Assembly: GCA_963844255.1 (NCBI GenBank)
Contig: CAWJNP010000003.1
Span: 186,001 to 250,000, forward strand
Direction: 5' to 3'
Source: SZAS-79 sp963844255
GTDB taxonomy: Bacteria; Pseudomonadota; Gammaproteobacteria; Burkholderiales; SG8-39
DNA length: 64,000 nucleotides
The stretch's first letter is position 1, and each line of letters starts with the position of its first letter. Under the pieces are notes generated by a model. That model did not search any database and was not told the DNA's origin. It was given only the letters and a program-made list of their open reading frames with translations. Shown piece after piece: positions 8,996 to 18,492 of this stretch. The position numbers were made by a program, and so were the translations under genes.

Positions 8996-9990
8996 TCGAT
9001 CACCTGGTCCGCACGTATCAGCACCGACTGCGGAATGACGATCCCGAGCGCACGGGCGGTCTTCAGGTTGATCGTCAGTTGGAATCGCCTTGGCTCCTCG
9101 ATCGCCATCTGCGCGGGATTCTCGCCTTTGAGTATCCGCCCCACGTAGTGCGCCGCGCGCCGATAGATGTCCGCGAAGTCTGGACCGTAGGTGATCAATC
9201 CGCCTGCCTCGGTGAAACTGCTGACTTCGTGCATCGTCGGTATCCGGTACTTGAGGGCCAACCGCGCGACCTCCGGGGCCAGGTCGGAAACGGAGGTGAA
9301 CAGGGGCAGGATCATCGCCTGCGCCCTGCTCTCCGAGACCTTGCGGAACGCCGGCTCGAGGTCGGAAAAACTGATCGCAAGGTTGCTCACCGGGACTTCC
9401 ACCAGGGTCACGCCGATCGCCTTGGCCGCCGAGCGAAACTGCTTGAGCTCTTCCTGGCAACTGTCGTACAGGGTCTGGTCGTAGAGCACCGCGATCCGCG
9501 TTGCACCCGGGGTCGCCTCCTTGAGCAGTTCCAGCCGCTTGCCGGTCAGTTCCGCGCTGGCGGTGGTGACGCCCGTGATGTGCTTGCCGGGCTGCGCGAG
9601 CGAGTTCGCGTATTGGACCGCGACCGGATCGGTCACCGTGGCGATCACCGTGGGGATTTCGCGGCTCGCATACCACGCCGCGTCGGTCGCCGCCTTCGTG
9701 GGAGTGAACAGCACGTCCACCTTGAGCGCAGCGACTTCCTTTGCCTGTGCCGACATCAATTTCAGGTTGCCGAACGCAACGCGTTTCTCAATCGCGAGGT
9801 TGCGGCCCTCGACAAACCCTTCCGCAGCCAGACCTTCCATGAACGCCCTGGCAGTCAGCTCGCTGAAACGGCCCCTGTCGGTCCACTCGAGCCAGCCGAC
9901 GCGCCAGACCCTGGCTTTCGGCTGGGCTCGGGAAGCGCGCGGCAGTGTGCCGAACGCGAAGAGTGCAAAAGTGAAATCACGCCTGTTCAT
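8992..9990 (-). CDS. ABC transporter substrate-binding protein (PF04392 type)
   Basis: A 332-residue periplasmic binding protein of the ABC_sub_bind family. It starts MNRRDFTFALFAFGTLPRAS, a twin-arginine-like signal. Family motifs include RVWRVGWLEW, GFVEGRNLAIEKR, VDVLFTPTKAATDAAW, PTVIATVTDPV, SLAQPGKHITGVT and the end NLKTARALGIVIPQSVLIRAD. These proteins are common in betaproteobacteria and rhizobia and usually have unknown ligands. Often, as here, no permease or ATPase lies beside them. GGTGAG precedes the ATG at 9990. The gene overlaps the downstream protease gene by 4 bp. Confidence 0.87.
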   Translation of the reverse strand: MNRRDFTFALFAFGTLPRASRAQPKARVWRVGWLEWTDRGRFSELTARAFMEGLAAEGFVEGRNLAIEKRVAFGNLKLMSAQAKEVAALKVDVLFTPTKAATDAAWYASREIPTVIATVTDPVAVQYANSLAQPGKHITGVTTASAELTGKRLELLKEATPGATRIAVLYDQTLYDSCQEELKQFRSAAKAIGVTLVEVPVSNLAISFSDLEPAFRKVSESRAQAMILPLFTSVSDLAPEVARLALKYRIPTMHEVSSFTEAGGLITYGPDFADIYRRAAHYVGRILKGENPAQMAIEEPRRFQLTINLKTARALGIVIPQSVLIRADQVIE

Positions 9991-10235
9991 ACGCTCACCT
10001 TCGGCGGAAACCACAACGCGCAGGCGCCAGATCCGGCGCCGGGTCGAGGATCAGTCTAGCCTGAATCGGCGGGCTGCGAAACGCCGCCCAGGCATACCGC
10101 GCCCGTGCGACTTCCCGGGGTGCCCGGAGAGCAAGGAACAGCCGGAACCGTTTCAAGGAATTATTATTTTTACAGTATGGCAATTCGCCTGTGAGGCACA
10201 CAGGGAGCCAGTCTTTATAAACCAATGTCCTGAAT
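9991..10235. other. AT-richer intergenic region between two minus-strand genes
   Basis: About 245 bp with no convincing ORF separate the end of the D-amino-acid dehydrogenase-like gene from the start of the ABC binding-protein gene. It contains a locally AT-rich stretch near 10157-10175, a perfect 12-bp palindrome CCTGAATTCAGG at 10219-10230, and a short inverted repeat CCTGTG/CACAGG at about 10188-10204. It probably carries the promoter of the binding-protein/protease operon on the minus strand. I cannot point to confident -35 and -10 boxes. Confidence 0.4.
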
Positions 10236-11480
10236 TCAGGCTGGTTTTATCTGCAGCCCGTCGAGCGGGATCGCAGGCTCCCGCCCCGCGATCAGGTCCG
10301 CCGTGATGCGGGCCCCACCCGAAGCCATGGTCCAGCCCATGTGCCCGAGACCCGCGTTGAACCACAGATTGCGGTGCCGTCCGGTGCCGAAGAGCGGCGT
10401 GCTCTGCGGCGTCATCGGCCGCCGGCAGACTTGGGACACGGCCCGACTGGCATCCGTCGCGCCGGGAAACAACTCCTCGGCCAGCGCATGCAGGCGGGAA
10501 AATCCCGAGGAATCGATGTCCCGGCCCCAGCCGGCAAACTCCGCGCCCCCGGTGAGCCGAAGGCGGTCTCCCATCGGACACCAGGCCACGAGCTTCGCGT
10601 CGTCCATCCCGGCGAGCCGCGGCGCGGCCTCCCGATTGACGACCGGCAGCGTGGTCGAATGCCCGCGCACCGGATACACGGGCAGGTCGGCGCCGAGCTG
10701 GCGCAACAGGGCCGGATCGATCACACCGAGCGCGCAGACAAAGGCATCGGCCTCGATGCGCCCGGCGCTGGTTTCCACAGCCACCACGCGATCACCCTCA
10801 ATTGCCAGTCCGCGTATCTCGCAACCCAGCCGCAGCGTGGCACCGCGTTTCTGCAGCAGGTCGGCCAGACCGCGGCAGAACATGGCCGAGTCGCCGCTCT
10901 CGTCGGTCTCGCAATAGACCGCACCGGCGATCGGCGCACGCGCGAGGCCCGGGTCGATGCGCCGCGCCTCCTCTGCATTGAGCACCTGCGATTCGAAACC
11001 CAGCGCGCGCATCGGCTCGATCTTCTTCACGCCGGCCTCGAGCGCCTGCGCACTTCGATACACATACATCACGCCGCGGCCGCGATGAAATTCGACGCCG
11101 GACTGGTCGGCAATTGAGGCAAGCTGCGCCTGCGCATAGCGCACAAACCGCACCTTTCGCGCGAGAAGTTCGTCATAGCGCGAAGCGCGGCAGCAGTCGA
11201 GAAAGCGCAGGCCCCAGGCCCAGAACGCCGGATCCCAGCGCGCAAGATAGACCCGCACCGCCTGGTCGTTTCGAGTCAGCGCGCGCAGGAAGGTCTTCAG
11301 CATATGCGGATTGGCCCAGGGAAACGCTCGGCTGGCCGAGACGATCCCGCCGTTGGCGCCGCTGGCCTCGCCCGCCACCGTGGAATTGCGCTCGATCAGC
11401 ACGACTTCGTGGCCGTCCTGCGCAAGGCACCAGGCCGTGGTGATGCCGGCCAGCCCCGCGCCGAGAACGGCAACCCGCAC
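10236..11480 (-). CDS. dadA: D-amino-acid dehydrogenase-like FAD oxidoreductase
   Basis: A 414-residue FAD enzyme of the DAO family. The N-terminus VAVLGAGLAGITTAWCLAQD is the dinucleotide-binding fold, followed by EASGANGGIVSASRAFPWA, typical of DadA. The C-terminus has CRRPMTPQSTPLFG, LWFNAGLGHMGWTMASG and ITADLIAG. DadA oxidises D-amino acids to 2-oxo acids at the cytoplasmic membrane. The start is a GTG at 11480, one base after the stop of the upstream parA-like gene; no ATG exists between that stop and the FAD motif. No alanine racemase gene is adjacent, so D-alanine specificity is not shown. Confidence 0.82.
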   Translation of the reverse strand: MRVAVLGAGLAGITTAWCLAQDGHEVVLIERNSTVAGEASGANGGIVSASRAFPWANPHMLKTFLRALTRNDQAVRVYLARWDPAFWAWGLRFLDCCRASRYDELLARKVRFVRYAQAQLASIADQSGVEFHRGRGVMYVYRSAQALEAGVKKIEPMRALGFESQVLNAEEARRIDPGLARAPIAGAVYCETDESGDSAMFCRGLADLLQKRGATLRLGCEIRGLAIEGDRVVAVETSAGRIEADAFVCALGVIDPALLRQLGADLPVYPVRGHSTTLPVVNREAAPRLAGMDDAKLVAWCPMGDRLRLTGGAEFAGWGRDIDSSGFSRLHALAEELFPGATDASRAVSQVCRRPMTPQSTPLFGTGRHRNLWFNAGLGHMGWTMASGGARITADLIAGREPAIPLDGLQIKPA

Positions 11481-11481
11481 G

Positions 11482-12111
11482 CTAGAGGTGCTGCGCGATC
11501 CAGCGCTGCAGCGGAGCCCAGCGCCCGATTTCGGGCATCGCACGGGAGCGCGGCAGGTCGAACAGGCTCGCGCCGGCGGCCGCACAGTGCACGTAGACCT
11601 GCGCCGCATGCAGTTGCGTCAGCACCGGCAGGTCCCAGGCAGCAAGGAAGTTCTCGAGTTCACGCGCAGCGATGGTCTGCGGATCGACGCGGTTGGCCAC
11701 CAGCACGATGCTGCTGTCGCCCCTTCGCACCGCCTTCTGCGCGGCGAGTGCCTCGATGAAGTCGACCGAAGCATCCATGTCGAGCACCGAGGGCACGACC
11801 GGCACGAGCACGAGATCGGCGCGCCTGATGAGTTCCTCGAGCTTCGCGCCATGCAGTCCGGCCGGGGAGTCGACCACCACCCAGTCGGGTTTGAATGCCT
11901 TGATCTCTGCACGGTCCGAGTCGGGCAGCCAGCCGCGAATCGCGGGAAAGCCGGCTGGCCGCCGCGCGAGCCAGCGCGCCGCCGATTGCTGGCGGTCCAT
12001 GTCGGCCAGCACGACGCGCAGTCGCTTTGCCGCGAACATGCCGGCCAGGTTGGTGGCCAGCGTCGTCTTTCCGCTGCCGCCCTTGGCGTTGGCAACCAGC
12101 AACTGCTTCAT
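11482..12111 (-). CDS. ParA/MinD-type P-loop ATPase (orphan)
   Basis: A 209-residue ATPase with the deviant Walker A motif AKGGSGKTTLATNLAG at about residues 8-23, the switch I region ADMDRQQSA and Walker B VVVDSPAGL. ParA-family proteins form ATP-dependent dimers that position DNA or protein cargo. No parB, centromere-like repeat array or MinE is nearby, so this is an orphan member, of the short single-domain type without an N-terminal DNA-binding domain. It lies 7 bp downstream of the PaiB-like gene and directly upstream of the dadA-like gene. Its cargo is unknown. Confidence 0.85.
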   Translation of the reverse strand: MKQLLVANAKGGSGKTTLATNLAGMFAAKRLRVVLADMDRQQSAARWLARRPAGFPAIRGWLPDSDRAEIKAFKPDWVVVDSPAGLHGAKLEELIRRADLVLVPVVPSVLDMDASVDFIEALAAQKAVRRGDSSIVLVANRVDPQTIAARELENFLAAWDLPVLTQLHAAQVYVHCAAAGASLFDLPRSRAMPEIGRWAPLQRWIAQHL

Positions 12112-12118
12112 TGCGGCC

Positions 12119-12730
12119 TCACACCCTGTGTTTGCGCATCAGCGGCACGAGATCACGCTCGGCTGCGTAAGCGGACTTTTCGAGTTCTGCGGTGATCAAT
12201 TCCATCTCCTCGCGGCCTCGATTCTGCGAGAGCTTCCAGCGCGTCTCGATCCGCGTCACCGGAATCTCGAAGGCGACAATGCCGTTCAGCATCCCCTCCA
12301 TGTAGTGCGCCGAAAGATTTTCATAGGCCGGCTGCCACTGCGGATCGTGGTGCGCGACCAGCTTGCCGACCGCGTCCTTCTTGGCTGCAGGTTCGTGAAA
12401 CGCATGGACCTTGCCGTAGGCGTGGACCGCCGCGTAATTCCAGGTCGGGACGCGCTCCTTGTCGGCATACCAGCGCGGCGACACATAGGCATGCGGGCCG
12501 TGGAAAATCACCAGCACTTCATCGTCGAAGAACTGTTCCCACTGCGGATTGTTCTTCGCCATGTGGGCAACGATGACAAGACCGTCTCCACGCTCTTCAA
12601 TGAGCACCGGCAGGTGCGAAGCCTGTGGCTCCCCGCCGGTCGCCGTAACCACGACAGCGAAGTTGTTGGCGCGCATGAAGGCAAGCACTTCGGCGCGGTC
12701 GTCGATCTGGTTGTAGCTGGGTGAGTACAT
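12119..12730 (-). CDS. PaiB-like FMN-binding protein
   Basis: A 203-residue split-barrel flavin-binding protein. It begins MYSPSYNQIDDRAEVLAFMR, and contains ASHLPVLIEE, HMAKNNPQW, VLVIFHGPHAYVSPRWY and VPTWNYAAVHAYGK, all characteristic of the PaiB / FMN-binding negative transcriptional regulator family. B. subtilis PaiB was described as a negative regulator of sporulation and protease genes. Its direct activity in Gram-negatives is unclear and may be enzymatic or haem/flavin binding. The length is normal. It heads a close minus-strand run with the ParA-like and dadA-like genes. Confidence 0.87.
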   Translation of the reverse strand: MYSPSYNQIDDRAEVLAFMRANNFAVVVTATGGEPQASHLPVLIEERGDGLVIVAHMAKNNPQWEQFFDDEVLVIFHGPHAYVSPRWYADKERVPTWNYAAVHAYGKVHAFHEPAAKKDAVGKLVAHHDPQWQPAYENLSAHYMEGMLNGIVAFEIPVTRIETRWKLSQNRGREEMELITAELEKSAYAAERDLVPLMRKHRV

Positions 12731-12765
12731 GGCGGCTCAGTGATCAGTAAAGGCAATCAGGAAGT

Positions 12766-13251
12766 TTAGCCATCGGGCGGCTTGGACAGCAACAGCGCGA
12801 TCGCCTGGGCGGCAATCCCCTCGCCGCGCCCGGCAAACCCCAGGTGCTCGGTGGTGGTCGCCTTGATGTTCACCGCGCCGGTCGCGACACCCAGGTCGAC
12901 GGCAATGTTGGCTGCCATCTGTGCAACGTGTGGTGCCATGCGCGGGGCCTGCGCGATGATGGTCGCATCGACATTGCCGACCAGAAAGCCCGCGGCGGAG
13001 ACCTTGCGTTCGACCGCGCGCAGCAGCACCCGGCTGTCGGCCCCCTTGTACTGCGGATCGCTGTCGGGGAAATGGCGGCCGATGTCGCCCAGTCCCGCGG
13101 CGCCAAGCACCGCGTCGCAGACCGCGTGGATCAGCACATCGGCGTCGGAATGTCCTTCGAGGCCTTTTTCATACGGGATCACCACACCGCCGATCACCAG
13201 CCTGCGGCCCGCGACCAGCGCATGCACGTCGAAACCCTGGCCGATCTTCAT
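12766..13251 (-). CDS. ispF: 2-C-methyl-D-erythritol 2,4-cyclodiphosphate synthase
   Basis: A 161-residue enzyme of the MEP isoprenoid pathway. It cyclises CDP-methylerythritol 2-phosphate to MEcPP with release of CMP. The metal ligands Asp8 and His10 (GFDVH) and His42 (LIHAVCDAVLGA) are present, as are the loop HFPDSDPQYKGADS and the C-terminal TTTEHLGFAGRGEGIAAQA. The start overlaps the ispD stop by 4 bp (ATGA), the standard ispDF arrangement. Length and motifs are complete. Confidence 0.96.
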   Translation of the reverse strand: MKIGQGFDVHALVAGRRLVIGGVVIPYEKGLEGHSDADVLIHAVCDAVLGAAGLGDIGRHFPDSDPQYKGADSRVLLRAVERKVSAAGFLVGNVDATIIAQAPRMAPHVAQMAANIAVDLGVATGAVNIKATTTEHLGFAGRGEGIAAQAIALLLSKPPDG

Positions 13252-13946
13252 GTCGTCGCCTTCATGGCCGCTGCGAGGAGGGATTCGGCAATCGCCAGAT
13301 CCTCTTCGAAGGTTACCTTGAGATTGCGCCGGCTGCCGTTCACCAGTTTCGGCTGCAGGCCCAGGTGCTCGATCGCGCCGGCCTCGTCGGTCACGCTCGC
13401 GGGCGCGCCGCGCAGCGCCTGCCCGAGCAACCCGGCGCGAAACATCTGCGGCGTCTGGGCAAGCCAGAGCAGCGCGCGATCCTCGGTGGCGGCGACGCGC
13501 GCAATCCCGGCCACCACCCGCTTGACCGTTTCGGCCACCGGCAGGGCGAGCAGGCCGCCGACTTCGTCTCCGCTGACCTCCGCGATCAGGCGCGCGAGGT
13601 CTTCGCGCGGCAGGCAGGGACGCGCCGCGTCGTGCACCAGCACCCAGTCATCGGGATCGACCGCCGCCATCGCGGCGACCAGTCCGTTCTGCACCGATTC
13701 GCGCCGCGTCGCCCCGCCGCAGTACAACGGCTCGAGGCGGCCGTCGAATTCGCGCCAGTCCTGCTCCGCAAACAGCGTGTCGTCCGGCGCGAGCACCACG
13801 AACACGGTTTCCACCGGCGCCACGGCCACGCAGCGGATCGAGTGATAGAGCATCGGCCGGCCCGCCAGCGGCAGGTACTGCTTGGGGGTCCCGGCCGACA
13901 TGCGGGCACCCGCCCCGGCGGCGGGAATCAGCGCGACGTAGGACAC
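13248..13946 (-). CDS. ispD: 2-C-methyl-D-erythritol 4-phosphate cytidylyltransferase
   Basis: A 232-residue cytidylyltransferase that makes CDP-methylerythritol from MEP and CTP. The nucleotide-binding N-terminus IPAAGAGARMSAGTPKQYLP is intact, and further motifs GGATRRESVQNGL, VLVHDAARPCL and the late KVTFEEDLAIAE match IspD. It overlaps ispF by 4 bp. The mfd gene is divergent across about 160 bp. Confidence 0.95.
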   Translation of the reverse strand: MSYVALIPAAGAGARMSAGTPKQYLPLAGRPMLYHSIRCVAVAPVETVFVVLAPDDTLFAEQDWREFDGRLEPLYCGGATRRESVQNGLVAAMAAVDPDDWVLVHDAARPCLPREDLARLIAEVSGDEVGGLLALPVAETVKRVVAGIARVAATEDRALLWLAQTPQMFRAGLLGQALRGAPASVTDEAGAIEHLGLQPKLVNGSRRNLKVTFEEDLAIAESLLAAAMKATT

Positions 13947-14033
13947 GTGCAGGAAATCGACTGGCAGGTTGTGGCGTTCATGCGCGAAAACAGCACCGGG
14001 GAAATGACGAATTATTCCAGTAATTCAAGCCTG

Positions 14034-14039
14034 TATAAT
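14034..14039 (+). promoter_or_regulatory. Consensus -10 box upstream of mfd
   Basis: A perfect TATAAT lies in the divergent ispD-mfd gap within a locally AT-rich stretch. No good -35 box is visible 17 bp upstream. With the mfd start at 14109 it would give a leader of about 60 nt. An in-frame ATG at 14043 would sit too close to this box to be translated from a transcript starting here, which argues for the start at 14109. Confidence 0.5.
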
Positions 14040-14108
14040 TACATGGCGCGTTCCACCGGACAAGCGAAACCGCTTGCGGCCCGGGGAACGCTTTTGGCGT
14101 TTTTGAGC

Positions 14109-17100
14109 ATGCATCGAGACACCCCACCCGCACTTTCCGTCACACCGCCACCACCCCGCCGGCGCCTTGGCCGGCTTGCCGGCTCGGGCGACGCGCTGGC
14201 CATCGCACGCTATGCCGCGGAATCGCACCCGCTGATGGTGATCAGCGCGACCGCGCTCGATGCGCAGCGCCTGGTCGACGAGGTCCGCTGGTTTGCGCCC
14301 GACAAGCGGGTGTTCCTGCTGCCGGACTGGGAGACCCTGCCCTACGACAATTTCTCGCCACACCACGATCTGGTGTCCGAGCGGCTGGCCACGCTCTACC
14401 AGATCCAGCGCGGCGAGTTTGATGTCGCCGTCGCGCCGGCTTCGACCGCGCTCTACCGGCTCTGCCCACCGGCCTACCTCGCGGCCTACACGTTCTTCCT
14501 TGAAACCGGAAAGTCGCTCGACCCCGAAGCGCTCAAGACGCAGTTGCTGACCGCCGGTTACGCGCATGTGACCCAGGTCGTTGCCCCGGGCGAGTACTGT
14601 GTGCGCGGGGGGATCATCGACCTCTTCCCCATGGGCAGCACCCTGCCCTACCGGATCGAATTGTTCGATGAGACTGTCGATTCGATCCGTACTTTCGATG
14701 TGGACAGCCAGCGCACGCTTTACAAGGTCAACGAGGTCCGTCTGCTGCCCGCGCGCGAATTTCCGATGGACGAAGCCGGGCGCGCACGTTTCAGGGGCAG
14801 CTTTCGCGAAGTCTTCGAAGGCGATCCATCGCGCAAAGGCGTGTACCGCGACGTGTCCGCCGGCATTCCCTCCGCGGGGATCGAGTACTACCTGCCGATG
14901 TTCTTCGACGAAATCGCCACCCTGTTCGACTACCTGCCCGCCGACGCCGTCGCCGTGCTGCATCAGGACGTGCCTGGCGCCGTGGAATCGTTCTGGCGGG
15001 ATGTGAATTCACGCTACAGGCTGCTTTCCGGCGACATCGAGCGCCCGCTGCTGCCGCCGACGCAGTTGTTTCTTCCGGCCGAGGAATTCCATCTTCGCCT
15101 GAAAGCGCATGCACGGATCGATCTTTCGGCATCCGGTGTGGAGCAGGCGCCTGCCGAAGAGGAGGCATCCGCAGCGCTGCACACCCATGCCCTGCCCGAC
15201 CTGGCCGTCGACCGCCGCGCGCACGACCCGCTCGCCAGACTGAAGGGCTTCGTCGCCAACGCCGGCCTGCGCGTCTTCCTCGCGGCGGAATCGGCCGGGC
15301 AGGCGAGAAACCATGGCCGGCTATCTGGCGGAATATTCGATGCATCCGGCCACCGCGGCGGACCTTCCCGCCTTCCTCGATGGCGACGGCACGTTTGCGA
15401 TCGGCGTGGCACCGCTGGCCAACGGTTTCTCGGTGCCCGACGAGGGCTGGTGCATCGTCACCGAAAGCGAGCTCTACGCTGCCACCGTTCGTCAGCGCGC
15501 GGGCCGCGGCACGGCGCCCGCGAATTCCGTCGAAGGCATGCTGCGCGATCTGTCCGAGCTCAAGATCGGCGATCCGGTGGTGCACGCGCAGCACGGCATC
15601 GGCCGCTACGTGGGCCTGATCAGCCTCGACCTCGGCGAAGGCATGACCGAGTTCCTGAACCTCGAATACGAAGGCGGCGACAAGCTCTATGTGCCGGTGG
15701 CGCAGCTCACGGTGGTGTCGCGCTACAGCGGTGCGCAGCCGGAAGTCGCGCCGTTGCACAAGCTCGGCAGCGGCCAGTGGGACAAGGCCAAGCGCCGCGC
15801 CGCGCAGCAGGTGCGCGACACCGCCGCCGAACTGCTCGCACTGTACGCGCAAGCGCGCCGCCCGGCAGGGCCACGCATTCGGCCTCATCCAGCACGACAT
15901 GGAGGCCTTCGCCGACGGCTTCGGTTTCGAGGAAACGCCCGACCAGGCCACGGCGATCGGCGCGGTGATCGAGGACATGACCTCCGGCAAGCCCATGGAC
16001 CGCCTGATCTGCGGCGACGTCGGCTTCGGCAAGACCGAGGTCGCGCTGCGCGCGGCCTTCGTCGCGGTCACCGGCGGCAAGCAGGTGGCGATCCTCTGCC
16101 CGACCACGCTGCTGGCCGAACAGCATTTCCAGACCTTCACGGATCGCTTTGCGCACGTCGCGGACCAGTGGCCGGTGAAGATTGCCGAACTGTCGCGCTT
16201 TCGCACCGGCAAGGAGGCAACCCAGGTTTTGAAGGACATGGCTGCAGGCGCCGTGGACATCGTGATCGGCACCCACAAGCTGATCTCGAAGGACGCGAAG
16301 TTCGCGCGACTGGGTCTCGTCATCATCGACGAGGAGCACCGCTTCGGCGTGCGCCAGAAGGAGGCCTTGAAAGCCCTGCGTGCCGAAGTCGACGTGCTTA
16401 CGCTGACGGCCACGCCGATTCCGCGAACGCTTGCGCTGTCGCTGGAAGGCCTGCGCGAGTTCTCGGTGATCGCCACTGCGCCGCAGAAGCGGCTGGCGAT
16501 CAAGACGTTCGTCTCGCCCTGGTCCGACGGGATCATCCGGGAGGCCACCCTGCGCGAACTCAAGCGCGGCGGCCAGGTGTACTTCCTGCACAACGAAGTC
16601 GACACCATCGAGAACATGCGCGAACGCCTGGCGCGCCTGCTGCCGGAGGCGCGCATCGCGATTGCCCACGGCCAGATGCGCGAGCGGGACCTGGAGCGCG
16701 TGATGCGCGAGTTCACCCAGCAGCGCCACAACATCCTGCTGTGTTCCACGATCATCGAGACCGGCATCGACAACCCGCACGCCAACACGATACTCATCAA
16801 TCGCGCCGACAAGTTCGGCCTTGCGCAGCTGCACCAGCTGCGCGGCCGCGTCGGACGTTCGCACCACCAGGCCTATGCGTACCTGCTGACGCCGGACGAA
16901 GAGGCGCTGGGCACGCAGGCGAAAAAGCGGCTCGAGGCGATCCAGATGATGGAGGAACTCGGCTCGGGCTTCTACCTCGCGATGCACGACCTCGAGATCC
17001 GCGGCGCAGGCGAAGTGCTCGGCGAATCGCAGTCGGGCGAAATCCACGAGATCGGCTATTCGCTCTATACCCAGATGCTCGAGCGCGCGGTGCGCGCATT

Positions 17101-17584
17101 GAAGAAAGGCAAGGCGGTCGACATGGACCAGCCGATCGACGTGACCACCGAGATCAACCTGCATGTGCCCGCCCTGTTGCCGGCCGAGTATTGCAGCGAC
17201 GTGCATGAACGCCTGACGCTGTACAAGCGTCTGTCGAACTGCGAGACCCGCGAGGATCTGGACGCAATGCACGAAGAACTCGTCGACCGTTTCGGCGAGA
17301 TGCCCGAGTCGGCCAGGGCATTGCTCGAATGCCATGCGTTGCGTGTGCTCGCCCGGCCGCTGGGCGTCGCGCGCCTGGATGCCACGCACGAATCGGTGGT
17401 GCTGCAGTTCGGCCGCGACACGATCGCTGCGGGCGCAGTGGACGGCGCGAAGATCATCGACCTCATGCAGAAGCGCCGCAACTGGCGGCTCGCGGGACCC
17501 GAGAAACTGCGCATCGAAGCGAAACTCCCCACATGGCAGGAACGGGTGCAGGCCGCGAAGGATGCCTTCAAGGCACTGTCATGA
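14109..17584 (+). CDS. mfd: Transcription-repair coupling factor Mfd (two frameshifts in this sequence)
   Basis: A translocase of about 1,158 residues that removes stalled RNA polymerase and recruits UvrA. The N-terminal UvrB-like part (LPDWETLPYDNFSPHHDLVSERLATL broken into its usual blocks), the RNAP-binding domain (IGDPVVHAQHGIGRYVG), the RecG-like motor (CGDVGFGKTEVALRAAF, IIDEEHRFGV, LTATPIPRTL) and the C-terminal TRCF domain are all present, but in three successive reading frames. Dropping A15301 restores AGRRETMAGY. Dropping one G near 15853 restores QRAARQGHAFGLIQHD. Both are one-base insertions and the flanking coding is perfect, so sequence errors are more likely than a dead gene. 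The downstream Sel1 gene overlaps the stop by 4 bp. Confidence 0.92.
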
Positions 17585-18492
17585 TGCGACGCGCCGCCCT
17601 TGTCCTGCTGCTCGCCTTCGCGCCTGCCTTGCACGCGCAACAGAAGGCGCCGGTGCCCGTGCCGCAAGGAGCGGCCCCGGCGCCGCGGTCGCAGCCCGCG
17701 CAGTCCGACGATCCTCGCCTGGTACCGGCGCAGGGTGCGCTGGCCACGGGTGATTTTGCGCAGGCCATCGAATCGCTCAAGCCGCTGGCCGCGGAGGGCG
17801 TGGTTCAGGCCCAGTTCCTGCTCGGGCTCACGCTGGAACGCGCGCCTGCGCCGCTGGGCAACCTGCCGGAAGCGCACACCTGGTACCTCAGGGCCGCAAC
17901 GGCGGGACTCGCCGCCGCGCAGAATAATCTCGGCGCCATGTTCTTCGACGGCCGCGGCGCGCCTGCCGATCCGACACTCGCCGCACACTGGTATCGCGCC
18001 GCCGCCGAGCAGAACTTCGTCGTGGCGCAGTACAACCTCGCGCTGCTCTATGGCACCGGCAAAGGCATCGAGAAGGACGTAAAGCAGATGGCCTTCTGGA
18101 TTGAAAAGGCCGCGATGGCCGGCCTGCCCGTGGCGCAGGCGCTGATCGGTGAGTTCTACCTGAAGGGCGTGGGCGTCTCGGCCAATGCCTTCACCGCGGC
18201 ACGCTGGTTCCAGGTCGCCGCCGAACGCAACCAGCCCGGGGCGCAGTATTTCCTCGGCCTGATGCTGCAGAAGGGCATCGGCCTCGAGCGCAACCTCACC
18301 GCCTCGCATGGCTGGCTGCTGCGCTCGGCCGAAGGCGGCAACCGCAACGCGATGGCCGAACTGGCCAAGGTCTACGAACTCGGCCTGGGCGTACCCTCGG
18401 ACGACGCCGAGGCGAAACGCTGGAACGACCTCTCGAACGCCGGTCAAGCGACAGGCCAACCGGCAGGCGAAGCTGCGGGCGATAAGAAATGA
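17581..18492 (+). CDS. Sel1-repeat (tetratricopeptide-like) exported protein
   Basis: A 303-residue protein with a signal peptide (MRRAALVLLLAFAPALHAQQ) and a Pro/Ala-rich spacer. About six Sel1-like repeats follow, for example AAAQNNLGAMFFDGRG, VAQYNLALLYGTGKGIEKD and GAQYFLGLMLQKGIGLERN. Sel1 repeats form helical solenoids that bind partner proteins; no enzymatic motif is visible. The start (ATGATG) overlaps the mfd stop by 4 bp, and its own stop overlaps the serB start by 4 bp, so mfd, this gene and serB are translationally chained. The periplasmic role is unknown. Confidence 0.85.
   Translation: MMRRAALVLLLAFAPALHAQQKAPVPVPQGAAPAPRSQPAQSDDPRLVPAQGALATGDFAQAIESLKPLAAEGVVQAQFLLGLTLERAPAPLGNLPEAHTWYLRAATAGLAAAQNNLGAMFFDGRGAPADPTLAAHWYRAAAEQNFVVAQYNLALLYGTGKGIEKDVKQMAFWIEKAAMAGLPVAQALIGEFYLKGVGVSANAFTAARWFQVAAERNQPGAQYFLGLMLQKGIGLERNLTASHGWLLRSAEGGNRNAMAELAKVYELGLGVPSDDAEAKRWNDLSNAGQATGQPAGEAAGDKK

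Noticed and set aside
8237..9676. A 479-codon minus-strand frame as one long protease
   Set aside because: Its first ~227 residues are the binding-protein gene read out of frame; the real start is the ATG at 8995 that overlaps the upstream stop.
10188..10230. Terminator between the dadA-like gene and the ABC binding-protein gene
   Set aside because: The inverted repeats are short and have no T-run on either strand.
14043..14108. Upstream ATG at 14043 as the mfd start
   Set aside because: It lies only 3 nt after a perfect TATAAT and gives an extension with no family match; the ATG at 14109 is better.
14791..16812. A 673-codon minus-strand frame opposite mfd
   Set aside because: Ser/Arg-rich antisense shadow without motifs; mfd on the plus strand is certain.
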